Below are positions 24,001 to 35,306 of a stretch of DNA of 64,000 bases, piece after piece. The notes under the pieces are model-generated. The model did not search any database and was not told the DNA's origin. It saw nothing but the letters and a program-made list of their open reading frames with translations. The DNA is taken from positions 1-64,000 of the forward strand of contig VDCT01000088.1 in NCBI GenBank assembly GCA_009763385.1, written 5' to 3'. A program made the position numbers and the translations under genes. This DNA is from Coix lacryma-jobi var. lacryma-jobi. Its lineage: Eukaryota; Streptophyta; Magnoliopsida; Poales; Poaceae. The stretch's first letter is position 1, and each line of letters starts with the position of its first letter.

Positions 24001-24205
24001 GCCGCAATCCCAAGTGTACAAGGTGAAGAAGGAAAAAAGCAAAGAAGGAAAGCAGAGAGATGTCCTCAACTGTGATAAGCCCAAGCCCCAGAAGAAACCT
24101 GTCAAGAAATATCTAAGGAAAAAAGGCTTCTTAGGTGATCTTTCTTTGGGGACTCTGGCTCGTGTTATTGGAGGCGACACGTTTAGAAGGATGAGTGTTT
24201 GTCAG
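24001..24205 (+). CDS. Exon candidate with basic peptide, unrecognised gene
   Basis: An AAAGCAG acceptor and a CAG|GTTTGA donor frame 68 codons in one open frame. The peptide is strongly basic at first (KVKKEKSKEGKQRDV, KPKPQKKPVKKYLRKKG), suggesting nuclear localisation or nucleic-acid contact. It ends in a hydrophobic helix-like part (FLGDLSLGTLARVIGGDTF). Two other frames carry stops. No family recognised. Confidence 0.45.
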
Positions 24206-24327
24206 GTTTGAGTTGGGAGACATATTGTATTCTTTTGACAGGCCTGAACCGTGTCATCTTTGCAGTTGTATTTGCTTTGCTATTTAGTGTTGATTTTGAA
24301 TGGTTTGGCAAATGGAACCATTAGCAG

Positions 24328-24422
24328 CCGGCCATTGGAATTTTCTTCTTGAAAACAATGAAGAAGATGTTGAACCTAAGTCTGAGGTGTATGCAGCGAG
24401 GTCAGCAGTAATCCCGAAATGG
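24328..24422 (+). CDS. Candidate terminal exon, unrecognised gene
   Basis: After a TTAGCAG acceptor, one frame reads GHWNFLLENNEEDVEPKSEV and YAARSAVIPKW before a TAA. The acidic, mixed composition looks coding. Its entry phase does not match the exit phase of the preceding candidate exon, so one boundary is wrong or an exon is missing. Confidence 0.35.
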
Positions 24423-24425
24423 TAA

Positions 24426-25140
24426 GCGATGCTGCAAGCTGGACCATCAGAATTCAAAGTGATGAATGTCCCTTTGTAGTCTTGGTTGCTCTGACTTCAA
24501 GTTCTCTTCTGAGGAATGACATTCAGCACAGGGAAGTAATGTTTTGATGTTCTTGTTGGATCCAAGATAAACGCATACATCCTGGCAAATCTCTCAGTCG
24601 GCCGTTTCAGTCAGGGGGGGTCTGTGTGTTGTGTGGGGCGCGTCCTCCGGTTGACCGATGTACGTCTCGACAATTCAAGCATGGCAATGCATACAAAACG
24701 CAGAATTTCGCAGAGCAAATTTTAAAGCCAGCTAGCGTAAAAGGGACGGTGGGACGCTTGAAGAAGATTCCTCACATCAAACACAGAGAGCGAAAGATCT
24801 TGATTGTTTCTCTGCACGTGTGAGTTTGGTGTGGGCAGCAACTACTGGCATGCTGCTGAGAATTTAAGCGCACTTAGTGACAAAGGCCGCGTCTACCATA
24901 TCACATCAGGCATTCCACCCAGCACCATGGACCTCCCATATTAGGCTCGTCAAATTACTTCTGTTACTGTACGAAAAGCCTTAGTTCAGTTTAAAATATC
25001 ACCACCTCCTCAATTGCTGATTGTTAACTGTTGGCCCTTTGATACAATCAGAACTATCAATACATGTTCACTTTCAGCCTCTGATGACTCGTCAAGTAAA
25101 ACCTTCTTTAGGGAACTGGATTTTGGACACAAGTTTCCAC
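24426..25140. other. 3' flank without a gene
   Basis: No domain-bearing ORF and no repeat structure. It probably includes the 3' UTR and downstream flank of the exon-like series ending at 24422. Confidence 0.35.
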
Positions 25141-26037
25141 TGACGTAGTTCCCATGGTCGATCCATCAAAGAAAAGAAAAATGGGTAAAAAAAAAAAAAA
25201 ATATCAGATTTGGATGGGACGTAAAGACATGGCTGGCCTGTTCCTTCTTCGTATCTTGCATCCAAATATGTTAGGACGTGCAATTATCCAAGCTGCATTT
25301 AGTCTCATTATTCCGCTGGGCTTTCTAATGAATCTATCAGATTCAAATCTAACAGAGACGAGAACTATTTTTACTTCAGACTCAATCCGCCGCACGATAT
25401 ACAAGGCTAAGCAAAAACTCCCGTCTAAGCTTAAAATCCGCCGCACGATACTAAGCTTAAAGTACGAGACTACTTGCACCATATCTAATCCGCCGCACAC
25501 GATACTAGAATGATGCAAGGTTGCCGGAACTTTACCGCGAGGTCGACGGATCGATGGCTTCTCGAAGAACCCGACGACACGACTTGGCTCGGAAGACGGC
25601 ACGGGGCCCGGGTTGGTGTGTATTGATTGTGAACGTTTTTACAATAGGTTCAAGGGTTCTCTTTATACCCTGTGTCCTACGAGTCTAGGAGGACACGATT
25701 ACAATCGACAACAAAGGAAACTCATCTAGATATGAGCCTTTTGCTCCACAGCTCCTGCTACAAAAAAATAACGGCACGCGCTTTTAAAATGACGAGATTC
25801 CCATCGCTAAATCTTTTGGACATGCCGTATAGTCGCAAAACGACTTGGCTTGAGATAACGGACCGAGCGTTACGTTCCGAATTGCTCGCGTTGACTAATC
25901 GCTTCCCCGCCTTGCGAATACATGAGTTAGCCGACCGAACCGCCGTGCCGAATCAGTCAAGCGGCGGCGTTCGCCGATCATCATAGTGTCGGGTGCAACT
26001 TGTCATAGTGGAAAACTCGGTGGGGTGTTAAACTTGG
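25141..26037. other. Unclassified repeat-like block
   Basis: A 13-mer, CCGCCGCACGATA, or a close form of it, occurs three times (near 25387, 25436 and 25490). The remainder is of mixed composition with no recognisable domain. It directly abuts the broken 5' LTR of copia-1 at about 26038, so it may be a transposon fragment that replaced or inserted at the LTR start. Confidence 0.35.
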
Positions 26038-27863
26038 GATGAGGGACCGGTGCCGGAGGATCGACTGCAGAGGCTGACAGCCTGGGACAGCGACGAGCGA
26101 GGACCGCGGGACATGGTTGTGGCTGAAGTCGGAGACCCTGGACACGGTCGGTGGACGGGGGCACAGGAGGGTGCATCCCTTACGTCGGCGGTGTGGTGGT
26201 AGAGCCTAGAAAAAACACTGGCAGCTGGATCGAGTTCTGTTTGGGGCTCAACCTCGGGGGCGGGTGTGGACGGTTTCCAGGTTTGGGCCCTCAAAACCTG
26301 GGCGCTGCGGTGTTTTCCGAAGTTTGGGTCACCAAACTCGGGGTTGGTGGAGGGTGTGCTGGTGGGACTCAAAACAGCGGCGGGTCACAGAGGGTGGACG
26401 TGGAGGATCGAGGCATGTGAGGCGATCGGGGAGGGAGCTTGCGTCGAGGCGAAGCTACTGGTGAGAGGGCGTGGCCGTCGGATCGACGAATGAGTTCGAG
26501 ATGTTCCATGAATGCTTAGGGCTTAGCTGGTGGCTATGTTAGCAGAGGGGTAGAGTGGGAATAAGGATTAGGATAATAAGTATGTGAGGGTCACCCACCC
26601 CCTCAAACTATCTCAGTCATTCTAGCTATTTCACTTAGGGTTTCCTGTTTTCCCGTTCTGTTGTCGATACTGAGATCCACAGTTGATCTGCCCTGTGTAC
26701 GAACGTCGATGCAGGAAGCGGTGACCGTAATCAACCGACCGTTTCTCTGGAGATCAGATTTGTGTTTGTTCTTGATCTGTTCTTCGTTGTTCTTCGTTTT
26801 GCCCTTATTTGCTTGTTTTCGATTCGTTCTCCCGTGTAGATGATCGTTTCGCGAGAAGCTTGTCTTGGATCTGGTGTGGTAAGGAGTAGAGCATTTCCAC
26901 CAAGGAATTTGCTTAAGTCCTCTTAAGCATGCAGATCGGGCAAGTTCCTTGGGCTGAGATGATTCTTGGAGGTTTTGCACCTTCTTACGAGCTAGTCCGG
27001 GAGATCTAGTTGGTGGAGCGTTATGATCTCCTAAGAGTACCTCACCAACCTCCTAATGAACCTCTGTGTCAAGTTTGAGCAGCTGAGAACTTGATTTGGA
27101 GGAATCAGGTCGATGAGTGTCGAGGCGATTTGTGAGTTCGTGTGTTCGTCAGCACCGGACGCCAAATCGGAGCACGGAGCGTCGGTGGGATCACTCCCGT
27201 GCCGGTTTTGACGGGGGGTTGAGAACACCCCAAGTGGAATGTCAGACAGATTTTGGGTGGACCGGAATCTGAGGGAGCGCCGGTGACCTCCCACCGGACT
27301 CGTCAGCAGGTAGTTGTTGGACACATTCTCTGTTCTCAAGGAACTCTGCTCACTGGCGCGTCCGATTTCCTATGTACGAGTCCGTGTTGTGTGCGGGTCG
27401 TGTCTGACCGGACTGAAAACCGAGTACTGGAGCGTCTGGTGTTTGCGTCGTAGTGAGTCCGGTCTGTGACTCCACTGGTCTCCTTTGCTCAACCGGACTC
27501 CGTGCGAGTCGTGTGCCCCTCCAGCGGACGAGTCAAGCCAAGCGTAGGGTGCTTACTGGATGGGCACCGGACTCTACACTGGAAAAGGGGGCGCCGTGGT
27601 TGCATAGGGTTTAGCGGTCCGATGTGTAGGGGGAAGTGTGGTTCTTCCACCCGGGTCCCTTGTAGTGGTTGTTCCATTGCTTTAGGGCCTCGCTGTGATC
27701 CGAAGTGATCATCCACCATATCTCATGGGTCGTGGGATCTAGGTTTGGGTGTGGGCTTTTAGGGTGTGACTTGGGATAGATGGTTTGAAGGTTTGAAGAA
27801 AGAATTTAATGGTGCTCCCTTATCACCCCCCTCTGGTCGACTTCTGTGCGTTTCGGTCCTTCA
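26038..27863 (+). repeat. Copia-1 5' LTR, start missing
   Basis: It matches the 3' LTR from about 37235 onward, with the same succession: CTGGCAGCCTG-like block, GGTGCATCCCTT block, hairpin block (here only two hairpins at 26277-26341), ACCCTCCTCC/CTATCTCAG block and CCGGAC-rich block. It ends in GTCCTTCA at 27863. The first roughly 245 bases of LTR are absent. Compared with the 3' LTR it lacks five of seven hairpins. Confidence 0.8.
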
Positions 27864-27880
27864 ATTGGTATCGAGGGGTG
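27864..27880 (+). other. Primer binding site, initiator Met tRNA type
   Basis: ATTGGTATCGAGGGGTG directly after the LTR terminus resembles the TTGGTATCAGAGC primer site used by many plant copia elements (initiator methionine tRNA), with substitutions. Confidence 0.7.
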
Positions 27881-27889
27881 AAAGACTTC

Positions 27890-29350
27890 ACCTTATCTTG
27901 GGTTCAGACCAGAAATGGGAACATGGTCGCGGGGTTAGGGGAAAACCCCGTACTTCGATGGAATGAAACTACGCGTAGGGAAGATAAGATCGTATGTCCG
28001 CCTTATCTTAGGGGATGAGTCTCTACGGTCTGGAGGATTTGCATGATCCGACCTCGTCGTCCTGGTGCTGTGTGACCCCCTCAGCAGGTCGAGAAACAAG
28101 AAGACCAATAGCGGGCGCCGTAATGGCTCTTACTCAAGCTGAGTATGAGTGAGTTTGACGCGTTTCTCACCGCAACAAAAGGATCGGGAGATTTGGGAGA
28201 CCCAGCAAGTCGAGTCCATGAGGGCAACACTCAAGTATCAAAAACCAGTATCTTTGAGACCGCAGAAGAGTTTGAGTATGAGAATTAAGACATAAAGAAT
28301 GGAGAGAGAAATGAGAGTATATTATTTTGTGGGGTGTGGTTGGACGGCGGGGGGGGGGGGGGAGGGTTTTTTTTTTTGTTTAGCTCGCTTTCAGGTGATT
28401 GTCAACAAAGATGCGTGCTTAACAAGGAACTATGTCTACGTAAGACGATCATGGAGAGCACTCCCCAATTGCTACCATCGGGATCGGTCGGTTTGGGACT
28501 CCAAGGTTCAGGCGATATCGAAGCCCGAACTATGAGACCCTTACGTGCGATGGGGCTTTAGCAAGCTCAAGGCTAGTGAGGTAGAGCTTGGCAAGAGCTT
28601 CATATGAGAACCCATCTGTCCCGTCGATGGCGTGGTGTCGGACTTCTAAACCCTAATGTGGTTTTGCTCTTTCTGCTCGTTCTATCAAGAGGAGCAGTTT
28701 GGAGTCATGGGAGATGGACGAGTGGATTTGCCTTTACTAACCGGTTCCGCGGTTTCACAACAACCGTATGAACCGCGTCAAGGAGGCAAGAAGGAGGATT
28801 GCTTGAGTGTGGTGACCCAGATCACTACATCGCAACTACCCCAAGCGCAAAGGATCGGGCAAAGGCAGCTACGGCACAAGTACGACTCCGGCAAGCACAA
28901 GGAGAAGCACTACTTCCAAGCACAAGAGAAGAGTGGCTCACAAGGACTACATCAAGCGGATAGTACTGGAGAAGGCCAAGGCCAGAGCGGGCCTCCTCGC
29001 ATCGTTGGCGACCTCGACAACGACTCCGAAGACACCACAGGTTACTCCCCCAATACCCTACCTCTCCTACACTTTCTTTCATTATTCTACCGCCTGATTT
29101 CTCCTCATTCTTTCCCGCCCCCCACTCACAACACACACCCCCATTTCCCGCCTTACTTTCCCCTCTCATTCCCCTTCTTCCCTTTGAACGCTCTCTTGTT
29201 CGAGCGATGATGAGTCCGACAAGCGGAAGAGTGAGGACAAGCTGACGGTCTCTGCTTCTTCGCCGACACAGACGGCTTCTGTACAGGCCCTAGGCGAGGG
29301 AGGGTCAAGAGCGGACGGAAGAGCTCCCGCGCGAAACAAACAACCTCGCA
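27890..29350 (+). pseudogene. Noisy first copy of copia-1 gag
   Basis: Nucleotide blocks repeat the second gag in the same order: 27903-28290 corresponds to 29385-29735, 28378-28530 to 29770-29925, 28660-29040 to 30000-30440 and 29205-29330 to 30448-30570. Substitutions and indels are dense and no frame stays open. It contains a G14 run followed by T11 (28349-28377) and an unmatched pyrimidine-rich insert (29041-29200). Either an old tandem duplication of gag or an uncorrected duplicate of the same locus introduced during assembly. Confidence 0.65.
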
Positions 29351-29369
29351 GGGTATCGCAATATATTGC

Positions 29370-31750
29370 TTGATCAGGCGACAGGATCGCGGCGTGGGCA
29401 AACCGCCGTTTTTCGATGGGACGAACTATGCGTATTGGAAGATACGCATGTCGGCCTATCTGCAGAGTTTGGGTGCTTCCATTTGGGATATTTGCAACTC
29501 TGCCGATTACGTGGTCTTGGCTGCTCGTGTCACTCAGCATCAGATCGATGAGCACGAAGCCAATAGCCGAGCCCGTAATGCTCTCTTTTCGTGTTTGAGC
29601 ACTGGAGAGTTTGACCGCGTTTCTCACCTCTCTACGGCTCGGGAGATTTGGGCCACCCTCATGCGCTTTCATGAGGGCACTCTCAAGTCAAAACCCGACT
29701 CTACGAGTCGTACAAGAGAGAGTATGAGAACTTTCGACATCAGCCTGGCGAGAGCATAGAAAGTTTATTCGCTCGCTTTCAGGTGATTGTCAACAGGATG
29801 AGGGCTAACAGAGAGCAGTTGCCATTTGACGATCATGAGCGTGCTTTGAAGCTTTTGCACACTCTTGACCGTTCGGTGTGGGACTCCAAGGTTCAGGCAA
29901 TCATCGAATCGCCGAACTATGAGACCCTCACCTGCGACGAGCTCTTCAGTAAGCTCAAGTCCAGTGAGATTGATGCTATGGCGAGGGCTTCTTTTGAAAA
30001 TCCTTCTCGCCCGTCCATGGCTTTGGTTTCCGGCTCTTCCTCTAACCCCTCAGCTGGCTTTGCGCTTTCTTCTCTCTTTTCTGTGACAGAGGACCAGCTG
30101 GAGTCTTTGGGAGACGACGAGTTGGCTTTGCTTGCCAACCGGTTCTCGCGGTTCCACAACAACCGCATGAACCGCGTCGAGGAGGACGCACGGGTGCTAC
30201 GAGTGCGGCGACCCCGACCACTTCATCGCCGACTGCCCCAAGAAGAAGAACAAGCACTGGGCAAGGGCGAACATGGCGCAAGCGCGACTCCAAGTACAAG
30301 GAGAAGCACGTCCCCCAAGGCACAAGAAACGGGGCGGCTTCGACAAAGAGTACATCAAGAAGAAGTACTTGGAGAAGCAGCAAGCTGAGCGCGCGTTCTT
30401 CGCCACGCTCAGCGACGTCGACGGCTCGGATGACGACTCCGCCAGCTCGAGCGATGACGAGTCCGAGAAGAAGAAGAGGATCGAGGACAAGCTGAACGGC
30501 CTCTGCTTCTTCGCCGACGACGACGGCTTCTGCACCATGGCGCTGGGCGATGAGGTCGACGGCGAGCCGGAGCGTACCCCTCGGAACGACGACGACGACG
30601 ACACCTCCCAGGTATCTCTCACCTACGACGAGCTTTCCTCCGAGGTTGAGAAGTTGACTGCCCTCCTTAGCCAAGATAAGTTGCTTAGGCGTGCCGCTAG
30701 AGAGCGCAAGGAGTTTAGGCAGAAGTGGGAGGACACGGTGAAGGAGCTTGAGTTCGCTCGGTCCACCGTGGTTGTGTCGGAGGAGTTGGAGTGCGAGAGT
30801 TGCGCCGCGCACATGACGGATCTTCTCACTCTGAGGAGTAAGCATGCTGCGCTGGTAGATGAGGTGGATGAGCTCCGAGCTAGGCCGCAGCTGTTGGGTG
30901 CGTGCAAGACTTGTCCTGTCTTGCAATCTGAGTTGGCAGAGAAGAATGCCAAGCTTGAGTCTTTAGAGAAGGCCAGCTCAGATAGCACTTGTGTCTGAGG
31001 TGTGCTTTGTGTGAGGGCCTGGAGATGGAGATTGCCAATGTGAAGCATGGCAAGATGCAAACCGAGGAAGAAAACACATACCTTCGGTCCATCTTGTCAT
31101 GGGTCTCCAGTAGTGAGCCGCAGCTCGGGATGATGATCTCCCAATTCAAGCGAGCTGTTGGTGCCACCTGGTGTAGGTTTTGCTCAGAGTGTTGATCTCT
31201 CAGCTTTGGGAAGATTGGAGAGTCTAGTGGTCTGAACCCATGTGAGAAGCCCAACTCCACCACTACTCCCAAACTTGCCAAGCTTCCACTCAAAGAGCCA
31301 GCCAAGCCTATCACCAAAGATGGTGTGGTTGAGGAACCCCCGAGAGCTCCTCCCAAGAACCCAGTTTGGGCACCCAAGCCAAACCACCTCAGAAACAAGC
31401 TTGATGCTATGCCACCCATCCGTGAGGAGCTGCCACCGAAGGGCAAAGGCAAGGTGAGCCACACCCACAGCCCTGGTCACCAACAACCCCCTGTGCGTGC
31501 GGTGATGTACCAGTGTGATTTTTGTGGAGAGATGGCCACTTGAGCGAGTTCTGCTTTAGGCGCAAGAGAGAGGCGCGCAGGGCTCGGGAGACGGAGAACC
31601 CGGACATGTACCATCCAGCTCATGGTGGACATGTACCGAAGGCCCAGAGGAGAGCTGCTAGGTCCGGACGACAGGATCCCAGGCCTAGGCAGGAGATGAG
31701 AGCCCCGAGGAGGGAGACTAGGCCTAGAGGTCCAGCACCCTCAGTTTGTT
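29370..31750 (+). pseudogene. Copia-1 gag, frameshifted
   Basis: Gag forms the virus-like particle and binds the element's RNA. An N-terminal capsid-like part (29370-29700, including FFDGTNYAYWKIRMSAYL) shifts frame near 29700 and continues at 29783-30190. A zinc knuckle reading CYECGDPDHFIADC (C-x2-C-x4-H-x4-C) is intact at about 30195-30236 but in another frame. At 30273-30998 follow a basic segment, an acidic Ser/Asp stretch and a coiled coil. A further part to about 31750 carries CDFCGE, the start of a second knuckle broken by a small indel near 31530, and an Arg-rich tail. At least four frame breaks. The long coiled-coil gag with two knuckles is typical of SIRE/Maximus. Confidence 0.8.
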
Positions 31751-32105
31751 AGGCCTAGGCAGGAGAGAGCTCCGAGGAGAGACGCTAGAGCAGTTGAGCC
31801 CCAGGCTCCTAGGCGTAAACCTCGTAGAGAGCGTGCCCGACGGGGTCCTGCTTTTGCAGGTAACGGACCCCGTGGCGGAGGCTTTGTTGAGCGCTTTCCC
31901 CCACCGCAGTTTGAGTATCGCGGTGAGCGCTTCTTCCCCAGCGGACCACGTTTTCCTCAGCGTGGTGATTGCTTCCCTCGTAGACGTACTAGGAATGGTT
32001 TTTTCTGCTAACCGTTCTTTTGAGCAGCCGGCCCAACACTGGTATTACCCTTATTTCACTAACCCCAGTGTTGGACCGTATGCTCACCCTATGTCTTTCT
32101 ATTGA

Positions 32106-35100
32106 TGTAGGTAAGACGGTTGGAGGACGTTTGGTTGGTGGATTCCGGTTGTTCGAGGCACATGACCGGAAACACCAAGTGGTTCTCCAGCCTTAGCCCA
32201 GTCGCCGAAAAGGAGTACATAACCTTCGGCGACAATAGTAAAGGTAAGGTGTTGTCTCGCGGATCGGTGCGGGTTAATGAGCACTTTGTGTTGCGCGATG
32301 TTGCTCTTGTTTCTAACCTGCATTTTAACCTTCTTTCTGTTTCGCAACTTTTTGATGATGACTATGAGATTCGTTTTAAACCGAACCTTAGTCGCATCTT
32401 AGATCCTCAGGGCGATCTTGTATGTCTGATTTCGCCCTTTGGGAAAGTCTTTTGTGCGAATTTCTCGGAATCGTTTGGTTCTTCTCGCTGTCTTTTGGCT
32501 AGTCCTTCTTCTTCCGATCTTTGGAAGTGGCATAGGAGGCTCGGTCACTTAAGCTTCGACTTGCTTGCAAGACTTAGCTCACTTGGCCTAATCCGAGGAT
32601 TGCCCAAGCTTTCGATGGAGAAGGATCTAGTTTGCCATTCTTGCAGACATGGGAAGATGGTTGCTGCTCCCCACCATCCGGTGACTAAGGTCATGACCTC
32701 GCACCCCGGAGAGCTTTTACACATGGACCTTGTTGGTCCGGCTCGGGTGAGCTCGGTTGGTGGCAAGTGGTATGTTTGGTTGTTGTTGACGACTTTTCGA
32801 GATATTCGTGGGTCTTCTTTTTAGCTGAGAAGACCGAGACTTTCTCATTTGCTCGCAATCTGATTTTGCGTCTTCAGAACGAGTTCCCTTTGAACTCGAT
32901 GCGAGCTATTCGGAGTGATAATGGTTCCGAGTTTAAAAATTCGGATTTTGAGAAGTTTTGTAACCGCCTTGGTTTGGAGCATCAGGTTTCTTCCCCCTAT
33001 ACACCACCTCAAAATGGTGTTGTAGAGAGGAAGAATCGGACCCTTGTTGAGATGGCCAGGACGATGCTTGATGAGCATAGGACTCCTAGGCGTTTTTGGG
33101 CCGAAGCTATGAACACTGCATGCTACATTTCGAATCGCATTTTTCTGAGAGCGTTTTTGAAGAAGACCTCTTATGAGTTGCGTTTTGGTCGCCAGCCCAA
33201 GGTGAGTTATTTTAGAGTCTTTGGTTGCCACTGTTTATATTGAAGAAAGGCAACCTGGACAAGTTTGAGTCTCGTTCTTCTGACGGTGTGTTTTTGGGTT
33301 ATGGCACTCACACTCGAGCTTATCGTGTACTTAACCTTGACACTAACCGAGTCATGGAGACATCAGATGTCTCCTTCGACGAGACTCTTGTTTGTCCCTC
33401 TTCTCGTTTTGAGCGTGCAGGTGATCATGAGGTTGGAGAGCCTCTTTTTGATGATGAGGACGAGGGTGCTGAAGGTATAGATAATCCAGCACCCCCTCCA
33501 CCTGCCGTGCCGCAAAGGGCGGCCTCGACGACGACTCACGGCCCCGACACTTCTTCTTCCTGGGGGCCGTGGGATCCTCCACCTCGCGCGGTACCTTTTG
33601 TACCCGGGGTGGAACCAGCTGCTGTTGAGGGGGAGGTCACTTCTTCCCGGGAGGCGCCACGACATATCCAGCGCCAGCACCCCCCTGAACAGATGATCGG
33701 CGACATCGACGAGCGAGTTACTCGCTCCAGGTCACAGCACATCTCGCACTTTGCTCATTCTGCTTTTGTTGCGTCTTTTGAACCCCGAGATGTTGGACAC
33801 GCATTGACGGATCCGGATTGGGTCAATGCCATGCATGAGGAGCTAGAGAACTTTGAGCGAAATCGGGTTTGGGTTCTAGTGCCACCACCTCCTGACTGTA
33901 AACCTATTGGGACAAAATGGGTATTTAAAAACAAGCAAGGAGAGGAGGGCCACATTGTGAGAAACAAGGCCCGGCTTGTAGCGAAGGGTTATAGTCAGAA
34001 GGAGGGGATAGATTATGAGGAGACCTTCGCTCCTGTAGCTCGTTTGGAGGCTATTAGGATACTCTTGGCTTATGCTGCATCCATGGGTTTCAAACTTTTT
34101 CAAATGGATGTCAAGAGTGCCTTCTTAAACGGCTACATTGAGGAGGAGGTCTATGTCCAGCAACCCCCCGGTTTTGAAAATCCCAAGTTTCCAAACCATG
34201 TCTTTAAACTCCACAAAGCTTTGTATGGTTTGAAACAAGCCCCTAGAGCCTGGTATGAGAGATTAAAAACCTTTTTGCTAGCTAAGGGTTTTAAAATGGG
34301 ATGTGTTGATAAAACGCTCTTTCTCCTCAAGCAAGGCAAAGATACTCTCTTGGTCCAAATTTACGTGGATGATATCATTTTCGGTGGTTCTTCTCACGCT
34401 TTGGTTGCCAAGTTTGCAGATACTATGAGCAGGGAGTTCGAGATGAGCATGATGGGCGAGCTGACCTTCTTTCTCGGGTTGCAAATTAAGCAATCCCGAG
34501 AGGGGACGTTTGTGCACCAGGGCAAGTACACGAGGGACTTGCTGAAGCGGTTCGACATGGGTGAGGCCAAGCCTCTTCCGACGCCCATGTCGATGACGAC
34601 TGCCCTGGATGCCGACACGGATGGAGAAGCAGTGGACCAGAAGGAGTACCGCAGCATGATTGGATCGCTGCTCTACCTGACGGCGACACGGCCGGACATT
34701 CAGTTCGCCGTGTGCTTGTGCGCGCGCTTTCAGGCTTCGCCACGCACTTCTCACCGTCAGGCCGTGAAGCGCATCTTCAGGTACCTTCGTTTCACGCCTG
34801 AGTTCGGGATTTGGTATTCTGCTTCTTCCACCCTCTCGCTTTGTGGCTTTTCTGATGCTGATTTTGCTGGTTGTCGCATTGAGCGCAAGTCCACTTCTGG
34901 GACTTGCCAGTTTATTGGGTCTTCTCTTGTATCGTGGTCTTCTCGCAAGCAGTCTAGTGTCGCTCAGTCTACCACGGAGGCTGAATATGTTGCTGCGGCT
35001 AGCTGCTGTTCCCAGTTACTCTGGATGATGGCCACTTTGCGTGATTTTGGTTTGAGCTTTACTCGAGTTCCTTTGCTTTGTGACAGCACGAGTGCCATTA

Positions 35101-35306
35101 GCGTTGCTAAGAACCCCGTGCTTCACTCGAAAACCAAACACATTGATGTGCGCTTTCATTTCTTGCGAGACCACCAGGAGAAGGGTGATATCGACCTTCG
35201 CCATGTCGATACTCATCACCAATTGGCTGATATTTTCACCAAGCCTTTAGACGAATCAACCTTTAATAGGTTGAGGGGTGAGCTTGGTGTGTGTTTCCCC
35301 TTTTAG
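32106..35306 (+). pseudogene. Copia-1 pol: protease, integrase, RT, RNase H
   Basis: Domains in order: aspartic protease (WLVDSGCSRHMTG near 32135-32170); integrase zinc domain (WHRRLGHLS near 32527 and CHSCRHGK near 32636); integrase core with HMDLVGPA (about 32721), RSDNGSEF (about 32910) and NGVVERKNR (about 33013); reverse transcriptase from TKWVFKNK (about 33914) through QMDVKSAFLNGY to the intact catalytic YVDDIIF (about 34363); RNase H with DADFAGC (about 34857), TEAEYVAAA and a C-terminal HQLADIFTKPL before the stop at 35304. Two single-base shifts, near 32770 and near 33230, split it into three frames. The 693-codon RT/RNase H frame is otherwise uninterrupted, so decay is recent or partly sequencing error. 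Confidence 0.9.

Larger units (their letters stand above)
18783..24425 (+). other. Unrecognised intron-rich gene or pseudogene, exon-like pieces
   Basis: A CT-rich leader with a GAGA/CTCT tract (about 18810-18850) and an ATG at 18783 is followed by a CAG|GTAATG donor near 18930. Downstream, several open blocks are bounded by good splice sites: about 19748-19850; 20150-20247; about 20825-20887 (SLDIREKEDDIAQSKKNEGL, ending CAG|GTAGGT); about 23095-23220; 24001-24205; and a final block ending at a stop at 24420-24422. Charged, non-repetitive peptides and splice sites argue for a host gene. Exon phases do not all join, so exons are missing from this reading or the gene has decayed. I do not recognise the protein. 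Confidence 0.35.

Noticed and set aside
25154..25602. Overlapping ORFs of about 120-130 codons on both strands
   Set aside because: Both strands are open and include the repeated CCGCCGCACGATA unit; there is no domain.
30042..30926. A 294-codon minus-strand ORF
   Set aside because: It is the antisense shadow of the copia-1 gag coiled-coil region, with Leu/Val runs from GAG/GAC codons.
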